Assembly: GCA_030715195.1 (NCBI GenBank)
Contig: JAUYVI010000001.1
Coordinates: 558,001 to 622,000, forward strand
Source of the DNA: Dongia sedimenti
GTDB taxonomy: Bacteria > Pseudomonadota > Alphaproteobacteria > Dongiales > Dongiaceae
DNA: 64,000 bases
Direction of reading: 5' to 3'
Shown here: in pieces, positions 43,390 to 51,917 of the stretch
How positions within the stretch are numbered: position 1 is the first letter of the stretch
Layout of the letters: each line of letters starts with the position of its first letter
Notes under the pieces: generated by a model
What the model saw: the letters and a program-made list of their open reading frames with translations, nothing else
What the model was told of the DNA's origin: nothing
Databases searched by the model: none
Position numbers and translations under genes: made by a program

Positions 43390-44396
43390 CGGCGTGACGG
43401 CGAGTAGAGGGATTGCACGGTCTTTGCGGTCAGCAGGACGGTGAAGTCCACCATCATGCGGCGTTCCGAGCCGGCGGCGCGCAGCTTCAGCGCGCGGCAG
43501 CGGGCGATCATCTCATCCAGGAGCGCGTCCAAGGTCAGCTGGTATTGTCCGGTCCATTTGGCGACCATGCGCCGAATCTCCGGTCCATTCTCGCGCAGGA
43601 AGGTTGACGCTTTCTTAGCGTGGCGATGCCGCGGGCTGTCGGAGAAGATGCGCTTCAGATCGCGATCGTGCACGGTCGGCGGCCGGGTCATGTAGCGCGC
43701 CTGCTTCTGCTCGTAGTATTCGCCGAGCGTGAACTTGAGCGTGCTGATCGGATCGACGAAAGCGCGACTCACGAGACGAGGCTTCGCGTCGCCGACTTCT
43801 TCCATGAGCTCGTCCACGTATTCGAGCTTCTTCAGGGCACCCCAGCCGGCATAGCGCTTGCGCCACTTGGCCCGCGGCCCCATCCAGACCGCGAAGGTCT
43901 CGGCGAAATCCTCGTCCGGATGGCTTTGGGCGTACCAGAGCCGCAGATGCTGCACGTAGCTGCGGCTGCCGGGATTGGGGCGGTAGTAGTCCGGATAGGT
44001 CTCCGACGACTTGCCGAACAGCTTTTGCCACTGGCGGCGGCGCTGCAACTGGTAGGCGTGCTGCATCACATGGCCGGTCTCGTGCCGGAGGATCGCCATG
44101 CATTCGGCGCGGCTGCCGCCCTCGACGTCGATGATCTTCTTGCGCTCCAGCCGCATCAGCCGGGGGTGCGCCAGATAGAACGGGATGGCGATGCCCGGCG
44201 AGGCCTCGGAGCTGAACCATTCGTCGGAGAGCCAGGCATGGGGCCGGATGCGGATTCCGCGCCGCGCCAGTTCCTTGTGGAGGTCGTCCAGGCACTCCTC
44301 AAGCCATGTCCCCTCGAGCGTGAGCTTCAGGTCCTTGACGCGGAGTTTCAGGAGCTTTTCGTCGGGCAGCGCGGCCCAGGCGAAACGACGCGGCAT
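43374..44396 (-). CDS. HExxH zinc metallopeptidase-like protein
   Basis: 340 residues from the ATG at 44396. The zinc motif H105-E-T-G-H109 (LRHETGHVMQHAY) is followed by E166 in EDFAETFAVWM as the probable third ligand. No signal peptide or membrane segment is visible, so a cytoplasmic role is likely. The carboxyl third (about 230-340) is basic and helical. It overlaps the ATP-grasp gene by 16 bp; the pair may make and process, or attach and remove, a peptide-like group. I do not know a characterised example. Confidence 0.8.
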   Translation of the reverse strand: MPRRFAWAALPDEKLLKLRVKDLKLTLEGTWLEECLDDLHKELARRGIRIRPHAWLSDEWFSSEASPGIAIPFYLAHPRLMRLERKKIIDVEGGSRAECMAILRHETGHVMQHAYQLQRRRQWQKLFGKSSETYPDYYRPNPGSRSYVQHLRLWYAQSHPDEDFAETFAVWMGPRAKWRKRYAGWGALKKLEYVDELMEEVGDAKPRLVSRAFVDPISTLKFTLGEYYEQKQARYMTRPPTVHDRDLKRIFSDSPRHRHAKKASTFLRENGPEIRRMVAKWTGQYQLTLDALLDEMIARCRALKLRAAGSERRMMVDFTVLLTAKTVQSLYSPSRRWFAL

Positions 44397-44544
44397 TGCG
44401 GTTCCCGGCGGTTTCCGGAGGAGGCGATTTTGCTTGGACCGGATGGTGTCATGGGGCGGGGCGGGAGGCAAGAAGCTGACGTTTGGTCAGGCGGTCCCCA
44501 TGGCCCTATACTGCCCGCAAGCAGGGTATCCAGGGAGCTTCGTC

Positions 44545-44916
44545 ATGGGCATTCAAACCCGCGACCCGGCGCGGGATCCACAGGATCTGGAGCGCTTGCT
44601 GGTCGCCCGGCAGCACCAGGGCGACGTCGAGGGCATGGTGGCCCTATTCGAGCCCGATGCCGTCATCGATACGACCGAGGGGGACAATGCCGGGGGCCGG
44701 CTGATCCGCGGCCACGCCGCGATCCGCGCCTTCTTCGCCGAGCTCTGCGCCTCCGGCCGGAAGTTCAATGTGGGCCAGCAGGTGCCTGCGGTGGTCAACG
44801 GCGACCTGGCGCTGACCGGGACCCGCCGCGCGGACGGAGCCATGACCGGCGAGGTTGCCCGCCGCCAGAGCGACGGCACCTGGCTCTGGATCATCGACAA
44901 GTATCAGCACGGGTAG
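44545..44916 (+). CDS. SnoaL/DUF4440-like (NTF2 fold) protein
   Basis: 123 residues. The pattern DLERLLVARQHQGDVEGMVA, LFEPDAVIDTTEGD, RGHAAIRAFFAEL and the ending WLWIIDKYQHG are those of small NTF2-like proteins. Members bind or alter small hydrophobic ligands; no specific reaction can be assigned. GGGAG is 8 nt before the ATG at 44545. It is a single gene followed by a dyad repeat. Confidence 0.8.
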   Translation: MGIQTRDPARDPQDLERLLVARQHQGDVEGMVALFEPDAVIDTTEGDNAGGRLIRGHAAIRAFFAELCASGRKFNVGQQVPAVVNGDLALTGTRRADGAMTGEVARRQSDGTWLWIIDKYQHG

Positions 44917-44933
44917 GGGCGCCGCATATCACC

Positions 44934-45021
44934 GTCATCCCGCGGCCAGGCCGCGGGATCCACGCCTTGGGGCTCGAAGAAAGAAAGGCGTGGATCCCGG
45001 GACCAAGTCCCGGGATGACGA
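44934..45021. repeat. GC-rich dyad repeat, family C copy
   Basis: Layout GTCATCCCGCGGCCAGGCCG, then GGATCCACGCC...GGCGTGGATCC, then CGGGACCAAGTCCCGGGATGAC. Very like 23318-23406. It lies between the convergent SnoaL-like and AraC-type genes. Confidence 0.8.
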
Positions 45022-45047
45022 CTGAGTGGCGGGAGCATCGAGAAAAC

Positions 45048-45989
45048 TCAGCCCTCCACCGGCATATAGAAATCCAGGACCGATCCGGCCTTATCGGGGT
45101 CGAAGCGTTCGCCGTAGACTTCGAGGTCGATGCCGCCGCTCGGCTTGCGGCCGGAGTTCGGCAGCGCTTCGGAGAAGATGCATTGCATCGCCGCCTGCAT
45201 CTGCGGGTGGATTTCGCCGGCGCCGAGCGTGATCCTGAACACCGCGTAGGTCTGGGCCGGGACCTGCATCAAGGTGAGCGCGGCGGGCGGGCGTTTGCCC
45301 GGCTCGATCTCGGCGGCGGCCATGTAGCTGAAGCTGCCTTCCTCCATGTTCGAGCCGTAGCAGAGGCCGTAGCAGACCGGACCCTTCTGGCCGTCGAACG
45401 GAACATGTTGCATCAGCTTCGGCCAGAGCGCCGGGACCGCCTGCATGTTGTCCTTGCTGATGCGCTCGGAAATCCCCGCGACCAGAAAGGCGTCCTTGCG
45501 GGTGACGCCGTCGAGCAAGGTCACGTTCGGCTTTTCGGCGGGCGTCTGGTTCATGGCTCTCTCCATGGCTGCGGCTTGGTAGCGGGCGGGGTCGCGCTTG
45601 TAGCGGCCGGGCGTCACGCCGAAGACCTGGGCGAAGGCGCGGGTGAAGGCCTCCTGGGATTCGAACCCGCAATCGAGTGCCAGCGCGATCAAGGCGGGCG
45701 CTTCGATCTCGTCCTCGACCCCCGGATTGCGACCGAGCCTGGCCGCAGCGCACAGCATGCGGCGCCGGCGCACATAGGCCATCACGCTCTCGCCGACGCG
45801 CGCGGCGAAGAGGCGTGAGAAGTGGAACTGTGACAGTCCCGCGACATCCGCGAGCGTGGTCAGGCTCAAGGGCTCGAACAGATGCCGCTCGACATGGGTG
45901 AGCACGCGCTCCAGCGGATCGCGCGGGCTTTGCTGCGGCGCACAGGCGGGCTCGGTCACGGCCGGCTTTGGCTTCATGGCGGCGAGCAT
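45048..45989 (-). CDS. AraC-family regulator with GyrI-like effector domain
   Basis: 313 residues from the ATG at 45989 (a second ATG at 45977 is possible). The AraC DNA-binding domain comes first (about 20-135: LERVLTHVERHLFEPLSLTT, LADVAGLSQFHFSRLFAARV, ESQEAFTRAFAQVFGVTPGR), then a GyrI/SOUL-like small-molecule-binding domain (about 155-313). Proteins with this order include Rob/SoxS-like multidrug responders. Divergent from the DUF4142 gene. Confidence 0.88.
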   Translation of the reverse strand: MLAAMKPKPAVTEPACAPQQSPRDPLERVLTHVERHLFEPLSLTTLADVAGLSQFHFSRLFAARVGESVMAYVRRRRMLCAAARLGRNPGVEDEIEAPALIALALDCGFESQEAFTRAFAQVFGVTPGRYKRDPARYQAAAMERAMNQTPAEKPNVTLLDGVTRKDAFLVAGISERISKDNMQAVPALWPKLMQHVPFDGQKGPVCYGLCYGSNMEEGSFSYMAAAEIEPGKRPPAALTLMQVPAQTYAVFRITLGAGEIHPQMQAAMQCIFSEALPNSGRKPSGGIDLEVYGERFDPDKAGSVLDFYMPVEG

Positions 45990-46131
45990 GGCGGATTTCG
46001 TGACGGCCGTCTTGATCGCGATTGCTGTCGTGAATGAAGGCCAATGCGCGCCTGAGCAAAGTTCAATTGAGCGCGAAACGATGTCGCACCACCTTGCCCT
46101 CACCACCGGCAACACCAGTGCGAGGGTTCTC

Positions 46132-46677
46132 ATGAAGTCACGATCATCGACGTCGGCGCGCCGCTCGGTGTCGTCGTCCGCTTTAGTGCTTGCGGCTCTG
46201 CTGGCCGGCGCGTCGCCGGCTTGGGCTGCGTCGCCGACCAGTGATGCCAGCTTTCTGCAGGAGGCGGTGCATACCGAATCGACCGAAGCGCAGATCGGCC
46301 AACTCGCGGTGCAGAAATCGAGCAGTGCCGGCGTGAAGAAGCTCGGCCAGATGCTGATCGAGGACCATGCCTCCACCGGCCAGGAGGCGACGCGCTTGGC
46401 CAACACGCTGCAGGTCTCGCTGACGACGGGCCAAGCCGACGACCAGGAGGCGACCTATCGCTCGCTCTCGGGCCTGTCGGGTGCGTCCTTCGACAATGCC
46501 TTCGTCAATGCCGTCATCAAGAGCAGCCAAGCCGCGATCGCCAGGTATGAGGCGCAGGCCCAGAGCGGCGATGGCGAGGTCGCGGCCTATGCCGACAAGA
46601 CGCTGCCGTTGCTGCAGCGGCATCTCCAGATGGCGCGGATGCTGAAGATGCGCGCCACGGAGCACAACACGCCCTGA
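46132..46677 (+). CDS. DUF4142 exported protein
   Basis: 181 residues from the ATG at 46132; an in-frame ATG at 46081 would add 17 residues before the signal peptide and is less likely. The signal peptide has the run SALVLAALLAGASPAWA. The mature helical part (FLQEAVHTESTEAQIGQLAV, KKLGQMLIEDHASTGQEATR) matches DUF4142, ferritin-like helical bundles often linked with stress. GAGGG precedes the start. Convergent with the LDH2-type gene. Confidence 0.88.
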   Translation: MKSRSSTSARRSVSSSALVLAALLAGASPAWAASPTSDASFLQEAVHTESTEAQIGQLAVQKSSSAGVKKLGQMLIEDHASTGQEATRLANTLQVSLTTGQADDQEATYRSLSGLSGASFDNAFVNAVIKSSQAAIARYEAQAQSGDGEVAAYADKTLPLLQRHLQMARMLKMRATEHNTP

Positions 46678-46684
46678 TCACATC

Positions 46685-47731
46685 CTACGCCGCCTCGGGC
46701 GGAGCGATTCCGAATTTCTCCGCCAGCGCGGCGAGCTTCTCGGCGATGCCGGGATGGAGCGCGACGCCCTCGCGCTCCGCCTGGCGCTTCTTGGCGACGG
46801 CGAGTTGGCCGGGCAGGCGCACCGGCGCATCCGGATCGCGGGGCTTTGCCGCGAGGCAGAGTTCGGCAGTGAAATCCATCTGCCGCAGGAATTCTTGCTC
46901 GCCGGCGAAGTGCTGCGGCGCGATCGCGAGCACGGTGACGGCCGCCCCCCAGTCGGTCGGCTTGTCGGCGCGGCCATAGCCACCGAGACCCTGGGTCAGC
47001 GCCTCGACCAGCAGGCCGAGGCCGAAGCCCTTGTGTCCGTGATCCTGTCCGCCCACGGGCAGGAGCGCGCCGCCATTGCCGATCACATTGGGGTCGTCGG
47101 TGGCCCGGCCGTCGGCGTCCTGCAGCCAGAGACCACCGAGCTTGCGGCCTTCGTTCCGCGAGCGGCCGACCATGCCCATGGTGGTGATCGAGGTCGAGAC
47201 GTCGATCAGGATCGGGTCCGGGCGGCGCGGGATGCCGGCGGCGATCGGGTCCGGCATCAGCACCGGCGTGATCCCGCCGAACGGCGCCACGCGGGATTCC
47301 GCCGGATCGGAGGACAGCACCAGGATCAGGTAGCCCTGGCGCGCCGGCTCTTCCAGGAAGGCGGCGAGGCAGGCGATGTGATGGCTGCGGCGCAGCGCGA
47401 TCGCGGCGATGCCGAATTTCTCGGCACGGGCGACCGCTTCGGTGACGGCGAGCGCGGTGGTCCAAAGTCCGGGCAGGCGCTTGGCGTCCCAGCAGGCGAC
47501 GGCGCCGTGATCGGCGACGACCTCGGGCCGGCCTTGCGCGGTCATGGCGCCGTTCTCGATCTCTTCGATATAGCCGGCGAGCTGCGCCAAGCCATGGGTG
47601 GTGTGGCCGTAGAGATCGGCCTCGACCAGGCCGCGCGCGGTCGATACCGCCGCTTCCTCCGGCACCCCGGCCTTGGTCAGGAGCGCGGTGGTGAAGGCGC
47701 GGAGGGCGGCGGGGGTGTAGCGCGGGGGCAT
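46685..47731 (-). CDS. Malate/lactate/ureidoglycolate dehydrogenase-type oxidoreductase (LDH2/MDH2 family)
   Basis: 348 residues. Typical patches: ADLYGHTTHGLAQLAGYIEE, the catalytic histidine H117 in RRSHHIA, and GFGLGLLVEALTQGLGG. The family oxidises 2-hydroxyacids (malate, L-sulfolactate, ureidoglycolate, 2,3-diketogulonate) with NAD(P). It follows the ABC permease gene on the same strand after a dyad repeat, so it may act on the imported substrate. Confidence 0.87.
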   Translation of the reverse strand: MPPRYTPAALRAFTTALLTKAGVPEEAAVSTARGLVEADLYGHTTHGLAQLAGYIEEIENGAMTAQGRPEVVADHGAVACWDAKRLPGLWTTALAVTEAVARAEKFGIAAIALRRSHHIACLAAFLEEPARQGYLILVLSSDPAESRVAPFGGITPVLMPDPIAAGIPRRPDPILIDVSTSITTMGMVGRSRNEGRKLGGLWLQDADGRATDDPNVIGNGGALLPVGGQDHGHKGFGLGLLVEALTQGLGGYGRADKPTDWGAAVTVLAIAPQHFAGEQEFLRQMDFTAELCLAAKPRDPDAPVRLPGQLAVAKKRQAEREGVALHPGIAEKLAALAEKFGIAPPEAA

Positions 47732-47760
47732 GTGAACTCTCTGCTTGGGTTCTCTCTGAC

Positions 47761-47848
47761 GTCATGCCCGAACTTGGTTCGGGCATCCACGCCTTTCTTC
47801 CTTGCGTCGCTCAAGGCATGGATCCCCGCGCCGAGCGCGGGGATGACG
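47761..47848. repeat. GC-rich dyad repeat, family C copy
   Basis: GTCATGCCCGAACTTGGTTC, GGCATCCACGCC, then a reverse half GGCATGGATCCCC and CGCGCCGAGCGCGGGGATGAC. Same layout as 23318-23406. It separates the ABC permease gene from the LDH2-type gene. Confidence 0.8.
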
Positions 47849-47868
47849 GTTGGAAAAGAGTGCCGTCC

Positions 47869-48690
47869 TCACGCATTCCGACGCACGGAAATGTGCCAGG
47901 GGATCAGCAGCCGCTCGGCGGCCGTCACCAGGCCGAACATCAGCAGGCCGAGCAGGGTCAGCAGGAAGATGCCGGCGAAGGCGAGGTCGGGGCGCATATT
48001 GCCGGTCGAGATCTGGATATAGAAGCCCAAACCCTGGTCGGAGCCGATGAACTCGGCGATGGTGGCGCCGACGGTGGCGTTGAGGGCCGCGTATTTGAAG
48101 CCGACGAAGCATTGCGGCATCGCCGCCGGCAATCGCACCTTCCAGAACACCCGCGCCCAATGGGCGCCGGTCGAGCGGCAGAAGCGATCCAGCTCGTCGG
48201 GCAGCGAGCTGAAGGCGAGAATCGCATTCAGCACGATCGGGAAGAAGCATACCAGGAAGACGATGATCACCTTGGGCAGCAGGCCGAAGCCGAGCCAGGA
48301 GATGAACAGCGGCGCGAAGGCGATCTTCGGCGTCATCTCGATCGAGACGAAGAAGGGATAGATGGTCCGGCGCAGGATGCTGGAGAAGGCGATGGCGAGG
48401 CCGAGCGGCACCGCGATCGCAATGGCGATGACATAGCCGATGATCGCTTCCAGGCCGGTCACATAGGTGTATTCCAGCAGCCGGGGGAGATCGGCGCGGC
48501 TGGCCAGGAGGATCTCGCTCGGCTTGTTCAGGATGTAGCGCGGGACCTGGAAGAGGTCGATCGACACCTCCCAGAACAGGAAGAAGCCGATGAAGAACAG
48601 CACGAACATCCAGGACTTCGCCGCCCAGCGCGAGAGCGGGTCGAACCACCGCGGTCCCAATCTTGCGGTTTCAGAGGATGCCGAAGCCAT
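47869..48690 (-). CDS. ABC transporter permease (SsuC/TauC-like)
   Basis: 273 residues from the ATG at 48690, with GGGGATC upstream; it overlaps the ATPase gene by 20 bp. Six membrane segments are visible (SWMFVLFFIGFFLFWEVSI, IIGYVIAIAIAVPLGLAIA, VIIVFLVCFFPIVLNAILAF). The coupling loop is RSTGAHWARVFWKVRLPAAM. It works with the ATPase and the binding protein at 49619 in uptake of a nitrate/sulfonate/pyrimidine-type solute. Confidence 0.9.
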   Translation of the reverse strand: MASASSETARLGPRWFDPLSRWAAKSWMFVLFFIGFFLFWEVSIDLFQVPRYILNKPSEILLASRADLPRLLEYTYVTGLEAIIGYVIAIAIAVPLGLAIAFSSILRRTIYPFFVSIEMTPKIAFAPLFISWLGFGLLPKVIIVFLVCFFPIVLNAILAFSSLPDELDRFCRSTGAHWARVFWKVRLPAAMPQCFVGFKYAALNATVGATIAEFIGSDQGLGFYIQISTGNMRPDLAFAGIFLLTLLGLLMFGLVTAAERLLIPWHISVRRNA

Positions 48691-49438
48691 GGAAGATCCC
48701 CTGAATGTCGGCGACATAATTGGCGAATCTCGCTGAGCGCTTGACCGCAAGGTCGCGCGGCCAGGGCAGGTCGATGTCGATCACCCGGTCAATCCGGCCG
48801 GGGCGTGGGGTCACCACGCAGACCCGGCTGGAGAGCTGGACCGCCTCCTCGATCGAATGGGTGACGAAGACCACGGTCGGCCGCTTCTGCATCCAGAGCG
48901 CCTGAAGGTCGTTGCGGATGCTCTCGCGGGTCATGGCGTCGAGCTTGCCCAGGGGCTCGTCGAGCAGCACGGTCTTCGGGTCGTGCACCAGCGCCTGGCA
49001 GAAGGCGGCCCGCTGCTGCATGCCGCCGGAGAGTTCATGCGGCATGCGATGGGCGAAGCCTTCGAGCCGCACGGATTTCAGCAGTTCGTCGATTTTCGGC
49101 TGATTCGCTTTCGGGTCGAGGCCGCGCAACTCCAACTGCAGCGCGATATTGCCTTCGACATGGCGCCAGGGAACCAGCGTGTTGTCCTGGAACATGATGC
49201 CGATATCGGTGCGCGGCTTGCTGACCCGCTCGCCATTGACCCGGATCTCGCCGTCCGAGACGGCGAGCAGGCCGGCGATCATCAGCATGAGCGTGGACTT
49301 GCCGCAGCCGGAAGGGCCGAGCAGGGAGATGAACGCGCCGCCTTCGATCGCGAGATCGACCGGGCCGAAGGCATGCACCGCATCGGCGCCGGCGCCGAAG
49401 GTCTTCGAGACGTTGCTGAGCTGGACGGCGGCGGTCAT
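48671..49438 (-). CDS. ABC transporter ATPase (NitT/TauT class)
   Basis: 255 residues. Walker A GPSGCGKST at 41-49, Q-loop in MFQDNTLVPW, signature LSGGMQQR, Walker B KTVLLDEP and VTHS H-loop are all intact. The signature is followed by AAFCQAL, where most relatives have a VAIARAL-like run, so one conserved arginine region differs. No clear ribosome site is seen at the ATG at 49438. It lies behind the binding-protein gene and before the permease. Confidence 0.9.
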   Translation of the reverse strand: MTAAVQLSNVSKTFGAGADAVHAFGPVDLAIEGGAFISLLGPSGCGKSTLMLMIAGLLAVSDGEIRVNGERVSKPRTDIGIMFQDNTLVPWRHVEGNIALQLELRGLDPKANQPKIDELLKSVRLEGFAHRMPHELSGGMQQRAAFCQALVHDPKTVLLDEPLGKLDAMTRESIRNDLQALWMQKRPTVVFVTHSIEEAVQLSSRVCVVTPRPGRIDRVIDIDLPWPRDLAVKRSARFANYVADIQGIFHGFGIL

Positions 49439-49501
49439 GGGCGGAAGGAGAGCATACTCGGCTGAGTGAGGGAATGGCCGGGCGTTTCCACCCACTCGGT
49501 C

Positions 49502-49585
49502 GTCATCCTCCGCGAAGGCGGAGGATCCACGAGTTTCTATCCGTCGCTCGATAGAAACTCGTGGATGGTCGGCCTTCGCCGATCA
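49502..49585. repeat. GC-rich dyad repeat, family C variant
   Basis: GTCATCCTCCGCGAAGGCGG, then GGATCCACGAGTTTCTATCC and its reverse GATAGAAACTCGTGGAT, then GGTCGGCCTTCGCCGATCATGAC. The inner arms differ from other copies, but the overall order is kept. It lies between the binding-protein and ATPase genes. Confidence 0.7.
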
Positions 49586-49586
49586 T

Positions 49587-49620
49587 GACGATCTGTTGGG
49601 GCGTTACCCCACAGATCGTC
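49587..49620 (-). other. Intercistronic hairpin at the end of the binding-protein gene
   Basis: GACGATCTGTTGGGG pairs with CCCCACAGATCGTC (one bulged T, 5-nt loop). The structure ends on the stop codon of the binding-protein gene. It has no T-run; it may shield the 3' end of the binding-protein message or partly end transcription. Confidence 0.6.
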
Positions 49621-50629
49621 ACTTCGGCAGGAAGTCGTTGGTGTAGAAGGCGGTGGCCGGCTGATCGGTCTTGAGGTCGTTGTACTTCTTCATCAGCTCC
49701 AGCATGTCGCTCCAGTCGGAGGCGACGTTCAGGCCCAGCACCTTGTCCTTGTTGACCTTGGAATAGAGCACGCCCAGGGTGACGTCGAGCACCTCGCGGG
49801 CCTGCGCCTTGCCGGCATCCTCCGCCATGGTGCCGCCGACGATGTCGGCCATCGCGGCGATCGCGGCGTCGGGATTGGCGGCGGTTTCCTTATAGGCCTT
49901 CACCGTCGCCGCCATGAAGCGTTTCACCAGGTCGGGATGCTTCTCGACCGTCTCCTTGGTGGTGACGATGCAATAGCCGACCTGGTTCACGCCATAGTCG
50001 GAGTAGGGGAAGGTGACGGGGGCCGCGCCGCCATTGGCTTTGATCTCCGCCGGCTTGTCGTCGAGGCCGCCCAGGATGCCGACCGCGCCACCCGCCTTCT
50101 GCAGGTAGGACGAGACCAGCGCGCCATCCGGCACGTTGGTGATCTTGACGTCGCCTTCGGCGAGGCCGGCGTTCTTCAGCACCAGCGGGAAGAAGGTGTT
50201 CACGCCGGCATTGGCGGTGGTGAGCAGGCTCTTGCCTTTGAGGTCCTTGATGTCCTTCACGCCGGCATCGGGCTGCACGATGATCGCCTCGGTGCCCATA
50301 GCGTCGATCACCCCGACCGAGATCAGCGGCGCGCCTTGCGCCGCGAGATTGGTCATCGAGGCGCAGGAGCCGTAGGAGAAGGTGCTGTCGCCGTTGGCGA
50401 CCAGGCGGTGCGCCGAGCCCGAGCCGTTGCCGGAGCGGATGTCGAGGTCGATGCCCTGTTCCTTGTAGTAGCCCCGGTCCATGCCATAGGCGAAGCCGGC
50501 ATGGGAGCCGTAATACATCCAGTTCAGGCGCAGCCGCACCGCGTCGTCGGCCGATGCCACGCTGGCCGCGAAGCCGATTCCCGCCGCGATCGCGCCGGCG
50601 CCGAGGATCATTTCCCGCATTCTTTTCAT
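49619..50629 (-). CDS. NMT1/TauA-type periplasmic substrate-binding protein
   Basis: 336 residues from the ATG at 50629, with GGGAG upstream. Signal peptide: LGAGAIAAGIGFAASVASA, cleavage near residue 28. The mature start VRLRLNWMYYGSHAGFAYGM and patches such as GNGSGSAHRLVANGDSTFSY and KDIKDLKGKSLLTTANAG are of the NitT/TauT/NMT1 class. First gene of a three-gene uptake operon, divergent from a GlxA-type regulator. The ligand is unknown; the LDH2-type gene further down hints at an organic acid or an amide-like compound. Confidence 0.88.
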   Translation of the reverse strand: MKRMREMILGAGAIAAGIGFAASVASADDAVRLRLNWMYYGSHAGFAYGMDRGYYKEQGIDLDIRSGNGSGSAHRLVANGDSTFSYGSCASMTNLAAQGAPLISVGVIDAMGTEAIIVQPDAGVKDIKDLKGKSLLTTANAGVNTFFPLVLKNAGLAEGDVKITNVPDGALVSSYLQKAGGAVGILGGLDDKPAEIKANGGAAPVTFPYSDYGVNQVGYCIVTTKETVEKHPDLVKRFMAATVKAYKETAANPDAAIAAMADIVGGTMAEDAGKAQAREVLDVTLGVLYSKVNKDKVLGLNVASDWSDMLELMKKYNDLKTDQPATAFYTNDFLPK

Positions 50630-50841
50630 GTCGCGCACTCCCTCTCTGTTGTCGTCGCCGCGGCGCGGACGCAGTTCCCCGTTCGCAGAACAAGCTGTTC
50701 TGCGGCGCTTCCGGCTCGCGGTGATCATTCGATGTTGTCAGCGCGCCCGCTCTTCTTCCGGCTTCAGGCGCGCGCCATCACGCGGCCATACTGTTCCGCC
50801 CCCTGTCATGCATGTTGATTTTAAGAGACCAATACTTGACG

Positions 50842-51903
50842 ATGGCGGACAGGGCAAAAGCGCCTTCGGGGACGCGCACAATGGCATCGAAATCCACGGA
50901 CGAATTGCCGTCCTTCAACTTCATCCTGCTGCCGGAATTCCCGGTGAATGCCTTGATTCTTGCGACCGAGGCCTTGCGCATCGCCAATCAGAACAGCGGG
51001 CGCGAGCTGTTCCGCTGGCGCATCGTTTCCGAGGACGGCGCCGCGGTGCGCGCCTCGAACGGCATGTGGATTCAGGTCGATTGCGATCTGCCCGCCATGC
51101 CGCGCGCGCTGTTCACCTTGGTCTTCGAAGGCAATCTGCCGACCCAGCGCAATTCGTCGAAGCTCCTGAACCAGCTGCGCGCCGCGGCGCGGTTCGGCGG
51201 CAGCGTGGGCGGCATCGATACCGGCACCTTTGCGCTGGCGCAGGCCGGCCTGATCGGCGAGCGCGAGACCGTGCTGCATTGGGAGGCGATGCCGACCTTC
51301 CATGAGCGCTTCCCCGAAGCGAAGACCCGGAACCAGATCTATCTGATCGACGGCAAGCGCATCGCCTGCGCCGGCGGCGTCGCGACCCTGGACATGATGC
51401 TGGACCTGATCGGCCGGCTCTACGATCCGGCACTGGCGAACGAGGTGGCCGACGCGCTGGTGCATACGCCGCGCGCCGCGCAGACCGTGCAAAGGCTCGG
51501 CGATGCGGCGGGGCCGCGCAAGGCGCTGTCGGATCGCATCGTCGCCGTGATGGAGAGCAATCTCGATTTTCCCCTGGATCTCGACGGCATCGCGGCCAGG
51601 CTCGGTGTCTCCAGTCGCACGGTGGTGCGTGAATGCCGCAGGAGCTTCGGCGAGACGCCGATGCGGCTCTATCTGCGCATCCGGCTCCAGGCCGCGCGCA
51701 ACATCCTCTTCTACGAGGAATTCAGCATCAAGGATGTGGCGGTCGCCTGCGGCTTCTCCTATCCCGCCGTCTTCAGCCGTGCGTTCCGCGCCCAGTTCAA
51801 GCAGACGCCACGCGCCTTCCGGGCGAGCTTCCGCGCCAAGCAGAAGGCAGCGGTCCGGCCGGACATCCGGCGTCTCTCGGTCGAAGCCGCCACGCGGGCG
51901 TGA
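50842..51903 (+). CDS. GlxA-family AraC-type regulator (DJ-1/PfpI domain)
   Basis: 353 residues from 50842 (340 if the ATG at 50881 is used; neither has a strong ribosome site). Residues about 25-200 form a DJ-1/PfpI-like domain (FNFILLPEFPVNALILATEA, GIDTGTFALAQAGLI, KRIACAGGVATLDMMLDLI). Residues about 245-345 are an AraC helix-turn-helix pair (GIAARLGVSSRTVVRECRRS, IKDVAVACGFSYPAVFSRAF). Such regulators control uptake and use of quaternary amines and related solutes. Divergent from the binding-protein gene, so it likely governs the transporter. Confidence 0.9.
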   Translation: MADRAKAPSGTRTMASKSTDELPSFNFILLPEFPVNALILATEALRIANQNSGRELFRWRIVSEDGAAVRASNGMWIQVDCDLPAMPRALFTLVFEGNLPTQRNSSKLLNQLRAAARFGGSVGGIDTGTFALAQAGLIGERETVLHWEAMPTFHERFPEAKTRNQIYLIDGKRIACAGGVATLDMMLDLIGRLYDPALANEVADALVHTPRAAQTVQRLGDAAGPRKALSDRIVAVMESNLDFPLDLDGIAARLGVSSRTVVRECRRSFGETPMRLYLRIRLQAARNILFYEEFSIKDVAVACGFSYPAVFSRAFRAQFKQTPRAFRASFRAKQKAAVRPDIRRLSVEAATRA

Positions 51904-51917
51904 TCGATCGCGCCTGA

